The notes under the pieces are model-generated. The model had not been told where the DNA came from. It was given only the letters and a program-made list of their open reading frames with translations, and searched no databases. Shown piece after piece: positions 1-11,199 of a stretch of 64,000 nt of DNA; position 1 is the stretch's first letter; each line of letters begins with the position of its first letter. The DNA is taken from the NCBI GenBank assembly GCA_037954665.1, contig JBBMOL010000073.1:124001-188000 (forward strand), in the 5' to 3' direction. This DNA comes from Laguncularia racemosa. Taxonomy: Eukaryota > Streptophyta > Magnoliopsida > Myrtales > Combretaceae. The position numbers and the translations under genes were made by a program.

Positions 1-3000
1 TAGGGAATATTTAAGCCTAAAGACTTCTAGAACCCTCATTTCCCTCTCTCCCTCAATTTTAAACTCTCTCTCTCACTCAAATCTAACTCTCTCTTTCTCT
101 CTTAGTCTCTCTCTTATTTATTACCTAAATACACTTCCAAGCTCACCTAATCTCATTAATGGCTTCCTATGGTTAGAATAATGGGTTTCTTACATAATGT
201 TAGCTAATTTCAAGCTTTAGAGACTAATTGGGTAAGTAAACAAGCTTTTAGAGTTGAGATTTAATTTTGGAGATTCAATTTAAATCAATTGTAAGCTTAC
301 TTCAATGTTTAATCAAGGAAATTGAGTAAGGAGGTGAAGAACAAGTGGAACCTTGGAGTACTTTCGGTGGCCATGACACATATACAGAGGTAATTGCAAT
401 TCCAAGTTTTAAAAAGTAGAAATGATGTATTGATTCCTTTGATCTATAGTTTAGTGTATTAATTTAGGTATTTAATTGTCATTTTGTAAAGTGGAAGCTC
501 TATTAAGGTGTGGAAGTTCAAGTTAGCAAGGTAATGGTATTTAAGATTAAGATATGTCGTAGAGCATCAATTGATCTATTAGTTTTGTAAAGATAATAAT
601 ACATAATTTTGGGTTTATGAAGGTGAATTTAGTATTAGAAGTTCAATCTAGAAGTTCAAGGAGTATTAGTAGATTTTAAAATCTAAGGAGCAATGTAAGA
701 ACTTAATTACTTATTTAATTTGAAGTTTAGAATGTGAATGATAGATGATTGAAATAGAACTTTGTATGGATGTATAGACGTATGGCATGGGATTTATGGG
801 TATTTATGAGGAATATTTGATTTGGTAAATTATTATGTTTTGATGTTAATTGGATAATTGATTGAGGTTGTAATGTAATTAAATAAATGTTTGTAGTTTT
901 AAGTTAATGATTATGAAGAATATATGCTAGCTATGGGATTTGATTATGGGATTGAGTATGTTCTTGATTAGTTTTGTAGAATTGATGATAACAAATGTGT
1001 AATCAATGTTTTAGTAAGAAATATAGTTAATTAGAATGTGTTATTAAAAGAAAATTGGTGATTTGGATGTAATTCTTATTATGGCCGAATTAAGTAAGGT
1101 TAAATGGGTATTTGGAATATTAAATATAATGTTTTGATAATTTAGAATAAGTGAAAATTAGTAGAATTTGATTTAGGAATGAAAATAAGAAGTATGGAAT
1201 TGAAATGAACATGATTAATGAAGAAATGAACAAGGATGGATGAGCTGGAGTTTTTAATTCATTTTTTGAAATAATCTGGGAATATGAGGTCATAATGTGA
1301 TGCTAATATGAATTTTAAGTGTTGATTTAAAAAAAAAGGATGAGATTTAGAAAATTTTGGATTAAGTTTAAAGTAATTTGAAGTTAAAATGAGTAAGACA
1401 TAGTATTTTGAAGCTATAATTCGTAACTGAAAAGTTGCAGTAATTTAAGGATGTTTAACTTACATAAAATCTTGAAATTATTGAAGAAATTGATAGAGGA
1501 ATAAGTTAGGAATCAATTGGCTTTTGTTTGGCATGATTTGAAGTTGAAATAATTGAGTTATGCTTGACTTAGTGAAACATGTGCAAGGAAAGCGAATTTT
1601 GGAAATTTTGTTAATTAATGCTAAATTGCAATAAATTTAATGGAGTTTGAATATTTTGTAATGAGATTGATAAATTTGGAACTTTATAACTAAGCGCTCA
1701 TCTTTTGGTATGTTTGATTCATTATCATGATAATCATGTTAATAGAAATTGTTTGTGCAAGTTAACTCAATATTTAACTCACCGAGTTATAATTGAATGC
1801 CTTTAAATGTATTCTTGTGTTTTTCATGATATTTAAATTGCTTTTCATGAAATTCAAGCTTGATTCAATTTCTTTATCTAAAATCATCAAAAAAACATTT
1901 CCAAATATTTTTGAGTTAATCACTTTTCTATGTAAAGATTTACTAAAAGATTAAAATTTCATAAAGTATTTTATAAAAATTAAAACTATTTTCACCTAAT
2001 ACGAGATTGAAGTTTTGGATTAAGATTGTTTTAGAATGTGTTTGATCTTCATGAGCATAGTAATCACTTCTAAAATGTGTTTGTGGGCTTCTTTAATAAT
2101 GTGGGCTTAACTTATAATTATTGGACTTAAAAATCATAATATTCCTAATAATCAAGTTAGGCCTTTTAATAAATAATTTATTTAAGTAAATTATAGAATG
2201 GACTAGGCTACCCTTTTAGAGGACCAAACTAGTCCAAATTCAATTCCACCAAGCTGAACTAGTTCCCTCTCAATTGGTTCACCTAAACCAATTGAGAAAA
2301 ATAAAATTACTTAATTAACTAAAATTAAAATAAAATAGATTAGGTCAAAGCCTTAAAAAATGAATTGAATCCAATTATCCATAACTGGTTTAACTTATCT
2401 TAATCGACTTAAAACCTTTGAACCAGTTCAATTAATAAGTTGATTGACAAATTAATTAAAGGATATATAAGATTAATAGCTAAACTAAAATATTGGGCTT
2501 ACATAGAATATTATATGAGCCCATTAGCTTAAATAGGTTTATACTTAGTCAAGTACTAAGTTAATACTAATGGGCCAAAATGGTAGTTAAATATAATTGA
2601 ATTGATAAGTATGTTTAATCAAATTAATTAAACACTAATACTAACCTATAATTATGTTCTTAATTATATGTTATCTTCTAATCGAGATAGAGGATCAGCT
2701 AATTAAATATCGTCTTGTGGCATTACCTTTCTAAGTATGGGATAGTTGCATGCTACATGTTAAATTTAGGAAACCTAAAATGAATTAATATTTAAACTCA
2801 ACCTAGGTATCTATAATGTTGCTCATGCATCGTTACCCAATCTGGAGGGTAACAAAAGTAGTGTATGATCTAGGCTACAAAAGTGATGTAGTGGGTAGTC
2901 AATAGGGTCCGTACTTGCATGAAACAGTTAGGAAGTAGAGAGAAGTCGACTAAATGTTATATAGGGTATAGGTCTCATACAAGATAATAGGAATGGACTA

Positions 3001-3785
3001 CGACCATGGTGGCAAGCCTAGCATTTGGAACAAGTGCTTGGACAAGACTACTTTATACAATTAACGATTTCGGTATCAATTATGATTTCGATCATGGTAG
3101 TTGGATATACTGTAATAGTCGTTTGATGCTTACCGAGTAGGATTAGACCCCTTTTGTCCCTAAGAGTGTCCAGTGTCATGAATACTATTATGTTGCTTAT
3201 TTCCTTTTTATTTAAATAACATAATGAATCCATGCTAATGCATTAGAATTAAGTATGTATGACATGTAAGAATATATTTGGCTATTTTGTGTTTGAGTGC
3301 TTGTTACTCATTCCTCTTTTACTATTTTTTAGATGATAATGACCTATATGTTGATAATTTGTGTTATGATTATTTTGGCTATGGTTCTGACAATGATTAT
3401 CAGCTTGATAGGAGCAATTAGTAGTTCTATTTTACTTCTGGCTATCTTTAATTTCCTATTTTTCATTCTCAAGTGATGTGAGGATAGCTTAAACTCTTGT
3501 AGTTTGGTTGTCTTAAGATTTTCAAACTTTCTTTGATTAAATTTTGATATTTGTACTATATGTTGAACTTTGGACTATATTTTTAGGCCATGTAGCCCAA
3601 ATGGACTTTTGTCACTTGTTTTAGCATCTTTTAGTATTCCATTCTACTACCATAATGTTATTGAACCAAATGATTTTTCAAAAGATAATAATCATAATTT
3701 AATAAACTAAAATTGGAATAGAAATCCATATAGTTACTAGTCGTAAGCCTTAATGCATTTCTCCTTATATAGAATATGTGATGGG
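1..3785. other. Non-coding, repeat-derived DNA without a supported gene
   Basis: No reading frame here has recognisable protein motifs. The first 130 bases are pyrimidine-rich with CTCTCT runs, like the transcribed leader of an LTR or promoter. About 3.29-3.36 kb has a pyrimidine-rich run ending in TTTTTAG followed by ATGATAATG, a layout repeated at about 49.5 kb, so both may be eroded LTR material. The rest is AT-rich sequence with nothing I can name. Confidence 0.45.
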
Positions 3786-4900
3786 TTGTCATACCCTAAA
3801 GGAAGCCTTGGAAGTTTTCAATAAAAGCTATCATGTTACGTATACACCCGCTACATGATAACTACCTTGAGAGCCAGAAGTCACAAGACTTTAATTAAAT
3901 ATTTAATCAATTACAACTAATCAAATTACATATGATCATATAATAAAAATACAAATATGAATTCCTATGTTCTATGGTCGACTAAGATCACAAAGAATCA
4001 AAATCCCCTACCAAAACAGTAAAATGCAAAAATAATTCTAAATCTCACGATTCCAATTTCCACATCAAGTTCTTAAGAATAATATTACATCTAAATAATC
4101 TATCATGACACATCGTACTCTATCATTCTTGATTCCTAAAAGCTCTTGTCACATCATATCCTATCCCATCCTAAGATTTTGTTATTGTTTCTGCAAAATA
4201 ATCTAAGGAAAGGTGAGCAAAGTATGACTTAATGAGATGGGAGTGCAATACTCTAAATACCACACGCGCACAAGCAATTCCAAACAAGATTTCAACCATA
4301 TGCTATGCATGGACAAATATATGCAATGCAATATCGCACTTAGTCTTTTGGTAATCTGCGTGAAGTCTAGGGTTTACACCTCCCTTAACCTTAGGTTAAG
4401 GATTTGCCCAAGTCTCATAACCTTATTAATTTAATCTTATCCCTTTATTAGAAATTGTCTCTTAATTTTAATCCTATAAACTCAAATGTAATTAGAACAC
4501 TAAGTAATAAACACCTTCAAGGATAAATTGGACTAGGAATCATTAAGGCAAAACAATCCCCTAATCACTTAGTTCGCCTATAGTGGAATAGTAATCTTAC
4601 CCAATTACTTTCGACGTGCCCTATAGCAGTAATGGCCTTCGATATCATACAATGTCTCGTATAATACATGTCGGATTTTATATTAGCCAAATATCATGAT
4701 GTCAAATTAGATTTAGGTGGCCAACTAGATAAAACAAATCAAATGAGGCAACCAAATCACACGAAAGTAAAATTTCACAATAAATCAACATATAAGTCTA
4801 GATCAACAATAACATATTACAACCCAATTTCATGAATCATTCTGTCATTCAGACTATAGGACATTGAGTATCTACTTCTGTATCAAAACGAAAATAATCA
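3786..4900. other. Probable decayed LTR-type sequence
   Basis: The stretch begins close to TGTCATACCC, which resembles the start of many plant gypsy LTRs. No coding signal is visible. It abuts the minus-strand LTR copy described next. No matching partner LTR was found, so the assignment rests on style only. Confidence 0.25.
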
Positions 4901-5950
4901 AATATGATATGCCTTAAATTGATTAAAGCATATACATATAAACAAGTGAATAAACCTCAATTCAAATCTGGATCAATAACCCTAGCTTATAGCATGAACC
5001 CTAAAACCTTTGTAATCCAATTTGTAGATCAACTAATCTCAACTCCAAATAATGTTGTCCTCAATTGGATCAAACACTCAATATAAGAACAAATGAAATT
5101 ACAATGATCAAGGCTACTAAAAGACTTGAATCCCTTATGTAAAGTCTCCACGCAAACCAACAATCCCACTAGCAATTGAAACTTCACAATAATAATTCAA
5201 TATAGGAACCAATTCCACTAAATTGAAAACAATATAATGATATAAATGGATCCTACAATGGATGTGAATTAAGAACCAAAAGAACCAATCCTAATTAACA
5301 CTAGATATTACACACTAGCATGGAAAAGGAAAACAACTAAGGAAATGATATGACTCACAATTCCTTTAGTTGCTACTTACCACAATTCCTTGAAGAAATT
5401 GATAAGAGTCTTATGAAAATTAGGATGAACCCTAATTCTCATGAAAATTTAGGCAACAAAAATGTGTATACTCTTCTCTAATTTCCACAAACCCTACTTA
5501 AGAAGTATTTATACTTGCTCCACTTAGGATTAAAATGACTAAACAATTACATCTATGCCACTAAAGGGTGGCTGGTCCTAAGTCTACAATTACAACCAAA
5601 TAAAATGTTCCAAAAAGCTTACAAAATAAATGGTTCAAAGAAAAATAACAAATACAAAAATAGTCTTCACAAGCTAGCTCTTCAATAGAATTCATCAGTC
5701 TAGCTCATCTTTGGTTTAAGTCAGTCCATTGATAACCCACAAGCTGATTCTTAGTGAGTTTGTCCATCACCTTATAAAGCCCAATAAGTGTGCTTGCTGG
5801 AATACACAATAAATAAGTAATAGAAAATAGGTTAGTATATAAATAATTCCGGGGTCAATTTGTTCAAAAAGGACCTTCATCGCCAAGATTTGAAATCCTT
5901 TGGTTCTTGCCCTAATGATAGGTCTTGTAGGATTTTGATTCCTAGCAAAA
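4900..5950 (-). repeat. Minus-strand LTR copy related to the LTRs of the 6459-10440 element
   Basis: Read on the minus strand, about 5950 down to 5400 aligns with 6459-7000 and 9564-10100. It shares the pol-tail segment (GACC/TCATCA, GGGCAAGAACCAAAGG), the stretch around TTGTGTATTCCAGCA, a TATA box (minus strand of 5506-5513), the motif AAATACTT...AAGTAGGGTT, and CATAAGACTCTTATCAA. The 3' limit near 4900 is a guess. Purine-rich AAGGAGGAAGA at about 6023-6033 (minus strand) could be a polypurine tract. It is probably a solo or truncated LTR of the same family, in inverted orientation to its neighbour. Confidence 0.65.
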
Positions 5951-6458
5951 TATTATACCACTTCAAGACATTCTCGATTAGTCACAATCCCATTTAACTA
6001 GGATTGATATACAATTCTTCCTCCTTAACAACAATCGAGTCATTCCATTGCTCAATCATCAAAATCCCAAAATTTGTAAAACTAAGACCATCAATATACA
6101 TCACAAATGCTAAATCCACATCCTTACAATCCATATTTCCATTCATGACTTCATTATCTTAATCTAAAAATTTCTCTATTATTAATAATTTATAATAGTC
6201 AACAATATATAAATAATAATTTCACAATCATAAATATATATGTATGAATATATATATATTATTTAATCCTATTTATATATATACGTACATTTTTAAAATA
6301 GCTAGAGGGGTAAGTTTACAAAACATATTCCCTTACAAATGTGCAAAGAGCAAAAGAAAATATTTATTAACTTGAAAAGACAGACATTTATACTTGTGAC
6401 TTTATATAATTATATGTATAAACGTAAGTATACATATGAGGTGAAAATAGCTTATAGT
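5951..6458. other. Short AT-rich spacer between two inverted LTR copies
   Basis: On the minus strand, the part next to 5950 could be the last coding codons and polypurine tract of the element whose LTR precedes it. The remainder (about 6180-6300) is TATATA-rich and has no coding content. Confidence 0.3.
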
Positions 6459-7324
6459 AATCATATACCTACAAGACTCATCACTAGGACAAGAGCTAAA
6501 GGATTACAAAATTTGGGAATGAGGGTCCGCTTTAAACAATTAGACCTCGAGGATATTTGTTTAGTATCTTCTTTTCTATTGTATATTTGTTGTGCATTCC
6601 AGCAAGTACATTTTTCGGTTTTTACAAGATGGTGGGTAAATTCACTAATGCTCAGTTTGTAGATTACTCATGGACCTACATAAATCAAAGAAAAACCAGT
6701 CCTACATTGCTCCATAGAGGTGAAGAAACTGGCCACATATGATCTTTTCATTTGTAATTTCCTTTTGTTAGAAACCAGCCACATTTTGTTGTTTTTACTT
6801 ATAATTTTCTTTGTTAAATTTACCTTATTTAGAGCAAATATAAATACTTGCAAAGTAGGGTTAGACAGGGACTTTTGAGATATACATTTAGCTACCATTT
6901 TCATGTGAAAAGAGAGGCTTTTCTCTATTTCATAAGACTCTTATCAACTTCTTCTAGGGTTGTGGCGAGTGGGACTTGGATTTGTTATGAGTAATATCAA
7001 CAAATTACAAGTTGATCCTAATTCCAACTGGTATGTAATATCTGGTAAGGAATTAGTTATTCTTATTTTGTTCTTGTTTCATGAAATTAGGGTTCATTTT
7101 AAATCTAGGGTTCATGCTATTTAGTTGGAAATTAGAATCAATTGTGCTTGTTTCTTTGATTGATATTGGAATTCTAATTAAGCAAATCATAATTTTGTAG
7201 CAAAGAAAATTGATTCGTGCAATTAGGGTTCACGTAGCAATTGGAATCACGCCATTTTGTGAACTTTGTTTAGTTAATTCTTCAATTGGTTTTGTATAAT
7301 TGTAATTGGATCTTTGGCACATCA
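6459..7324 (+). repeat. 5' LTR of the 6459-10440 element
   Basis: This is an 866-bp repeat with its partner at 9564-10440. It contains a TATA box (TATAAATA, 6839-6846) followed by AGTAGGGTTAG, the likely transcription start zone. It ends CACATCA, five bases before the primer site. Its first 100 bases still read as the tail of a gypsy pol protein (ITRTRAK), so it carries a copy of the end of the coding region. Confidence 0.8.
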
Positions 7325-7329
7325 TATTT

Positions 7330-7341
7330 TGGTATCAGAGC
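7330..7341 (+). other. Primer binding site (initiator Met-tRNA)
   Basis: TGGTATCAGAGC is the reverse complement of the 3' end of plant initiator Met-tRNA, the usual primer of many plant LTR retrotransposons. It lies five bases after the 5' LTR. Confidence 0.9.
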
Positions 7342-7639
7342 AAGGGTTTTTGAGAAAGGATTTGCGTGAACTTCAATTTAGGAATTAGGGTTCTTATTCT
7401 TCCATTTCTTAATTGAAGTAATTATATGAGATTGTATTTTGATATACCTTATTGTTGTGGAATTGGAAGTTGAATTTTATAATTGATCTTTGTCATCTTC
7501 ATCTTGTCGTGAGTTGATTGTTTATGGAAGAAGGGGAAGTTATTAAATTGAAGTAGTGTGATTGGTGTTTGTTGTTTCCTTGAGGATTTCGGAATTGGAA
7601 GTGCATTTTCATTTCAAATTTGCTCTTCTTGAGTAGAGG

Positions 7640-8480
7640 ATTAGGGAACATTTTGAATTTCAAAACTAATCATTAAGTTGAGGGAGTTATTTTGTATTGA
7701 TCATCATAATGCACTTTGACTAGTTGGAATCATTAGCTTGCCATTTGGAGAAGTATCCATGATTACTTCCATTTGCATTTGTTGTCGCGATTGTGAAGTG
7801 TACCGTTTGTGTGTGAAGTTTAGGTAGAGTGCACTTTGTGTTTTGAAGTGAGTGAAGACATAGAGTAAGGTGCTGCACCATGAGTGTGTGTGTGCGTGGC
7901 ATAGAGTGTGTGTTGTGGTTCATTTTAAATTTCAAAATCAATCATTAAGTGAGGGACTTATTGTGTATTGATCATCATAATTCACTTTGACTAGTTGGAA
8001 TTATTTGCTTGCCATTTGGAGAAGTGTTTATAATTGTTTCCATTTACATTTTGTTGTCGTGATTGGAAGTGGAGCCGTGGAGTGTGTGCTACACTATGAG
8101 TGTGTGTGTGTGGCGTAGAGTGTGTGTTGTGGTTTGAAGGTTATTACACCGTAAGTGTGTGTATATGTGGAGTAGAGTGTGTGTTGTAGTTTGAAGGGTG
8201 CTGCACCGTGAGTGTGTGTGTGTACCATGGAGTGAGTTTGTGTGTTGAGTGTATAGTAGTGGTTGTGTGTTACACCGTAGGAGTGAGTGTGTAAACTCGT
8301 GTTGTGTATGTAGTAGTGGTTGTGTATTGAAGTATGGAAGTGTGTGTAAAACTATGGTATGTGTTACTTTAGTGAGGTGTGTATGTAAACCGTGGAAGAG
8401 TGTGTGTGTGGAGTATTGTTATAAGATTGAAAAGGGGTGTTATGTGTATTGTACTTGATGTGAAGTGTATTGTAGTTGTC
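7640..8480 (+). repeat. Duplicated leader segment followed by TG-rich degenerate tandem repeat
   Basis: A segment starting near 7650 (TTGAATTTCAAAACTAATC, GATCATCATAAT, CTTGCCATTTGGAGAAGT) recurs about 275 bp later from about 7922. From about 7860 to 8440 the sequence is dominated by GAGTGTGTGTGT-type units separated by recurring phrases such as TGCACCGTGAG and TTGTGGTTTGAAGG. It looks like an expanded minisatellite in the untranslated leader. The open frame at 8249-8458 is a by-product of the TG repeats. Confidence 0.7.
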
Positions 8481-8520
8481 TTGAATTGTTTTTGTGTGTC
8501 AATAGATAAATTCATCAACC

Positions 8521-9737
8521 ATGTCGAATGGTAGTATGAATGGAGGACTTGGCAATGAGGCCAATAGTCAAGTTGGAGGTGATCAGTATTTATCTATTAA
8601 TGTACTGCACCAAACTTTGACTTCGTTTCCTACTAATGATGATGAGCAAAGGGAAAATTTGTTCCACACCTCTTACAGAGTACAAGGCAATCCATGTGTT
8701 ATTATTATTGATGGCGGTAGTTATACTAATGTGGTGGCTACATCATTAGTATCGAAATTGAAACTTGTAACTACCCCACATCCAAAACCCTATAAATTGC
8801 ATTAGCTGAGTAAGCAGAGTAGTCTATATGTAACCTAAAGGGCTAAGGTACCTCTCAGCATAGGGGATAAATATCATAATAAGATTGTATGTGATATCCT
8901 TCCCATGTATGCATCCCATATATTGCTTGGCAGGCCTTGGTTATATGACAAGAGGGTTTTGCATAAGGCTTCAAAAATACTTATATGTTCCAGAAAAAGG
9001 GTAAACGTATAGTGTTGAATCCAATGTCACCTTTAGAAGTCTAAGAGGTTCAAAAGTAGATAAGTAAATCTTCAGATGACCAAGAGGTTCGGAGGCAGAT
9101 AAGTAAACCATCAGAGGTCCAAGAGATTCAAAGGCAGCTAAGTAAACCTTCAGAGGAGGTTCAGAGGTAGATAAGTAAACCTTCAAAGGACCAAGAGGTT
9201 CAGAGGCAGATAAGTAAACCTTCAGAGGTCTAAGAGGTTCAAAGGCAGATAAATAAAACTGGGAAGAAAAAGACCTTATTGGTAGGACAATATGAGTTAG
9301 GAGAGGCCATAGCAGATAAGAGACCAGTATATTTATTTCAGATGAGATATACCCTAGAGATGGAGGGGTGTGAGCAAATATCCCCTGTGGTATCTTAGGT
9401 ACTAGATGACTATAGTGATCTTTTTACATATAAATTGCTAGGAGGATACGACATCTTTGCTACATTTAATGTTGTAGATCTATCACCCTATTTACCCAAT
9501 AATGTTCATGAAGACCTATCAGATTTGAGGAAAAATCTTCCACAGGCCCAAGGAGATTATAGGAATCATATACTTATAGGACTCATCACCAAGACAAGAG
9601 CCAAAGAATTACAAAATTTAGCGATGAGGGTCCTCTTTAAACAATTAAACCCCGATGATATTTTTTTAGTCTCTTCTTTTCTATTGTATATTTATTGTGC
9701 ATTCCAGCAGGTACATTTGTCAGCTTTTACAAGATAG
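8521..9737 (+). pseudogene. Collapsed gypsy gag-pol remnant (protease fragment plus integrase tail)
   Basis: The frame from 8521 reads a short N-terminal piece and then a retropepsin-like segment with IIIDGGSYTNVV near 8700-8735. The reading continues with interruptions to a segment with PMYASHILLGRPW at about 8905-8940, the end of a gypsy protease. After the repeat-rich linker, KKTLLVGQYELGEAIADK and a segment near VLDDYSDLF correspond to the linker before reverse transcriptase. The text then jumps to FATFNVVDLSPYLPNN, the integrase C-terminal end, and GLITKTRAK, the usual pol tail. One deletion therefore removes RT, RNase H and the integrase core. Several stop codons and at least one frameshift are present. 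The last codons lie inside the 3' LTR. Confidence 0.75.
9038..9260 (+). repeat. Degenerate tandem repeat of about 42 bp in the pol linker
   Basis: About five copies contain CAGATAAGTAAACCTTCAGAGG and AAGAGGTTCAGAGG. In one frame the copies read as repeats of QRQISKPSEVQEV with stop codons in some, so the repeat once encoded a repetitive hydrophilic spacer between protease and reverse transcriptase. Confidence 0.75.
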
Positions 9738-10440
9738 TGGGTAAATTCACTAATTGTCGGTTTGTAAGTTATTGATGAACCTACATAAATCAAAGAAGAA
9801 CCGGTCCTACATTGCTCCATGGAGATGAAGAAATCGGCTACATATGATCTTTTCATTTGTAATTTCCTTTTGTTAGAAACCGGCCACATTTTATTGTTTT
9901 TACTTGTAATTTTCTTTATTAAATTTACCCTATTTAGAGCAAGTATAAATACTTGCAAAGTAGGGTTAGAAGGGGACTTTTTGAACATTATACACTTAAC
10001 TTTTGTTACCATGGGAGCTCTATCTTCACTCTATCTACTCTTATCAATTTCACTTGTGAAATTGTGGCAAGTTGGCTTAGGAATTCTTGTGAGTTATATC
10101 AAGATTTTCTTAAGTTGCATCCGATTATTGCTAGTGAGTAATATCTAGTTATAATTGGTTGATCTTGGTTTGTTCCTTTCACACTAAATTAGGGTTCATG
10201 TATTGCTAGGTTTTCATGCCAATTGTAAGGATTTGAATTGAATAGTTTCTTTGTATTTAATTGGTATTGAAATCCACTTGTAGTACTTCTAATTTGGTTC
10301 ATGCCATTGAGGGTTGTTGGTCCTTGATTTCATGCCATTTAGGGATTTTATCTACAACTTGTTCACGCCATTTTAATTGGAATAGAATCAATTGTATGTA
10401 TGTTCTTGTTGATTGGTATTGAGATCCCTTGAGCACATCA
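9564..10440 (+). repeat. 3' LTR of the 6459-10440 element
   Basis: This repeat is 877 bp and collinear with 6459-7324. It has the TATA box at 9944-9951 and ends GAGCACATCA at 10440, followed by the ATAGT duplication. Confidence 0.8.
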
Positions 10441-10453
10441 ATAGTTTTGTTTA

Positions 10454-10454
10454 A

Positions 10455-10485
<31 letters not shown>

Positions 10486-10490
10486 CATTC
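10454..10490. repeat. (AC)n then (AT)n microsatellite
   Basis: About twelve AC units are followed by ATATATAC, starting some ten bases after the end of the 3' LTR. Confidence 0.9.
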
Positions 10491-10499
10491 ATAATTAGA

Positions 10500-11195
10500 T
10501 TTTCATTTGTGTACAAAATGATATAGTTTGTCCCATAATATGTATACATATGCACTAACATATATAAGGGAAAAGTCAGGTTTATATATTAATTTGGCTT
10601 GAAGAAAATAAGGTTGAAATCACGATATCAAGCCGGTAGTGGTGGCATTGGCGTAACAGTGCTAAGTGCAATCATCTAGATGGTGATGTCTAAATTTTTA
10701 AACCCTTTTGTTCCCTATACCATTAGGACAATATTGCTGTATTGTTAGGACGATATTTATCCGTATCGTCCAACTTCTAATCTCTTTATAAAATTTCATT
10801 CCCAGCCCATTTTATACCACTTCTAACTCCAAAATAATAACAACCACAACAACTATAGCAACAACCAAGTAAGAAAATACACATATACATAACATATCAC
10901 AATTAAGTATAACACTGCAGTATATCATAGAATTTCCCACTCACCTGGGTCTCATTTTCTTAATTACTCATAGTAATCCTCAAGTAAATACGTAGGATAA
11001 AAACCTTCTCCTTTGAGTGGACACCTTCAATATTCTAATGAAAGAATTGTAGAACTTTTTGTTTATGGCCTACAAGGCAATCTCAAATTTCATAATTACA
11101 CTATGTCAATGCTTTTCCTTTAAAGGAATTTCAGGTGATAACACCATGCAATCAAGACATAAGGCTTTTTTTTTTTTTTTACTATCTTCTATAAA
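10500..11195. other. Intergenic sequence with an LTR-like fragment at 10.91-11.04 kb
   Basis: No coding signal. Bases about 10917-11015 resemble about 50500-50600: both have CAGTATATCAT, CACCTGGGTC/TACCTAGGTC and an exact ATTACTCATAGTAATC, followed by AAATA(C/T)GT. The second copy lies in the presumed LTR of the chromodomain element, so this is probably an old fragment of that LTR family. Confidence 0.5.
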
Positions 11196-11199
11196 GCTT

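Larger units (their letters stand above)
6459..10440 (+). mobile_element. Internally deleted Ty3/gypsy LTR retrotransposon with 5-bp TSD
   Basis: Two direct repeats (6459-7324 and 9564-10440) bracket about 2.2 kb. The bases before the left copy (6454-6458) and after the right copy (10441-10445) are both ATAGT, a target-site duplication of the size made by gypsy integrases. A primer site complementary to initiator Met-tRNA follows the left LTR. The interior keeps only a protease fragment, a repeat-rich linker and the extreme integrase C-terminus. Reverse transcriptase, both metal-binding RNase H regions and the integrase core are missing, so it is non-autonomous. The LTRs end in CA but begin AATCATA rather than TG. 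Confidence 0.8.

Noticed and set aside
7860..8460. Telomere-type repeat array
   Set aside because: TG-rich but without the plant TTTAGGG unit; it is a degenerate GAGTGTGTG minisatellite.
9038..9260. CRISPR-like array
   Set aside because: The units are contiguous degenerate tandem copies without unique spacers, inside a plant retroelement.
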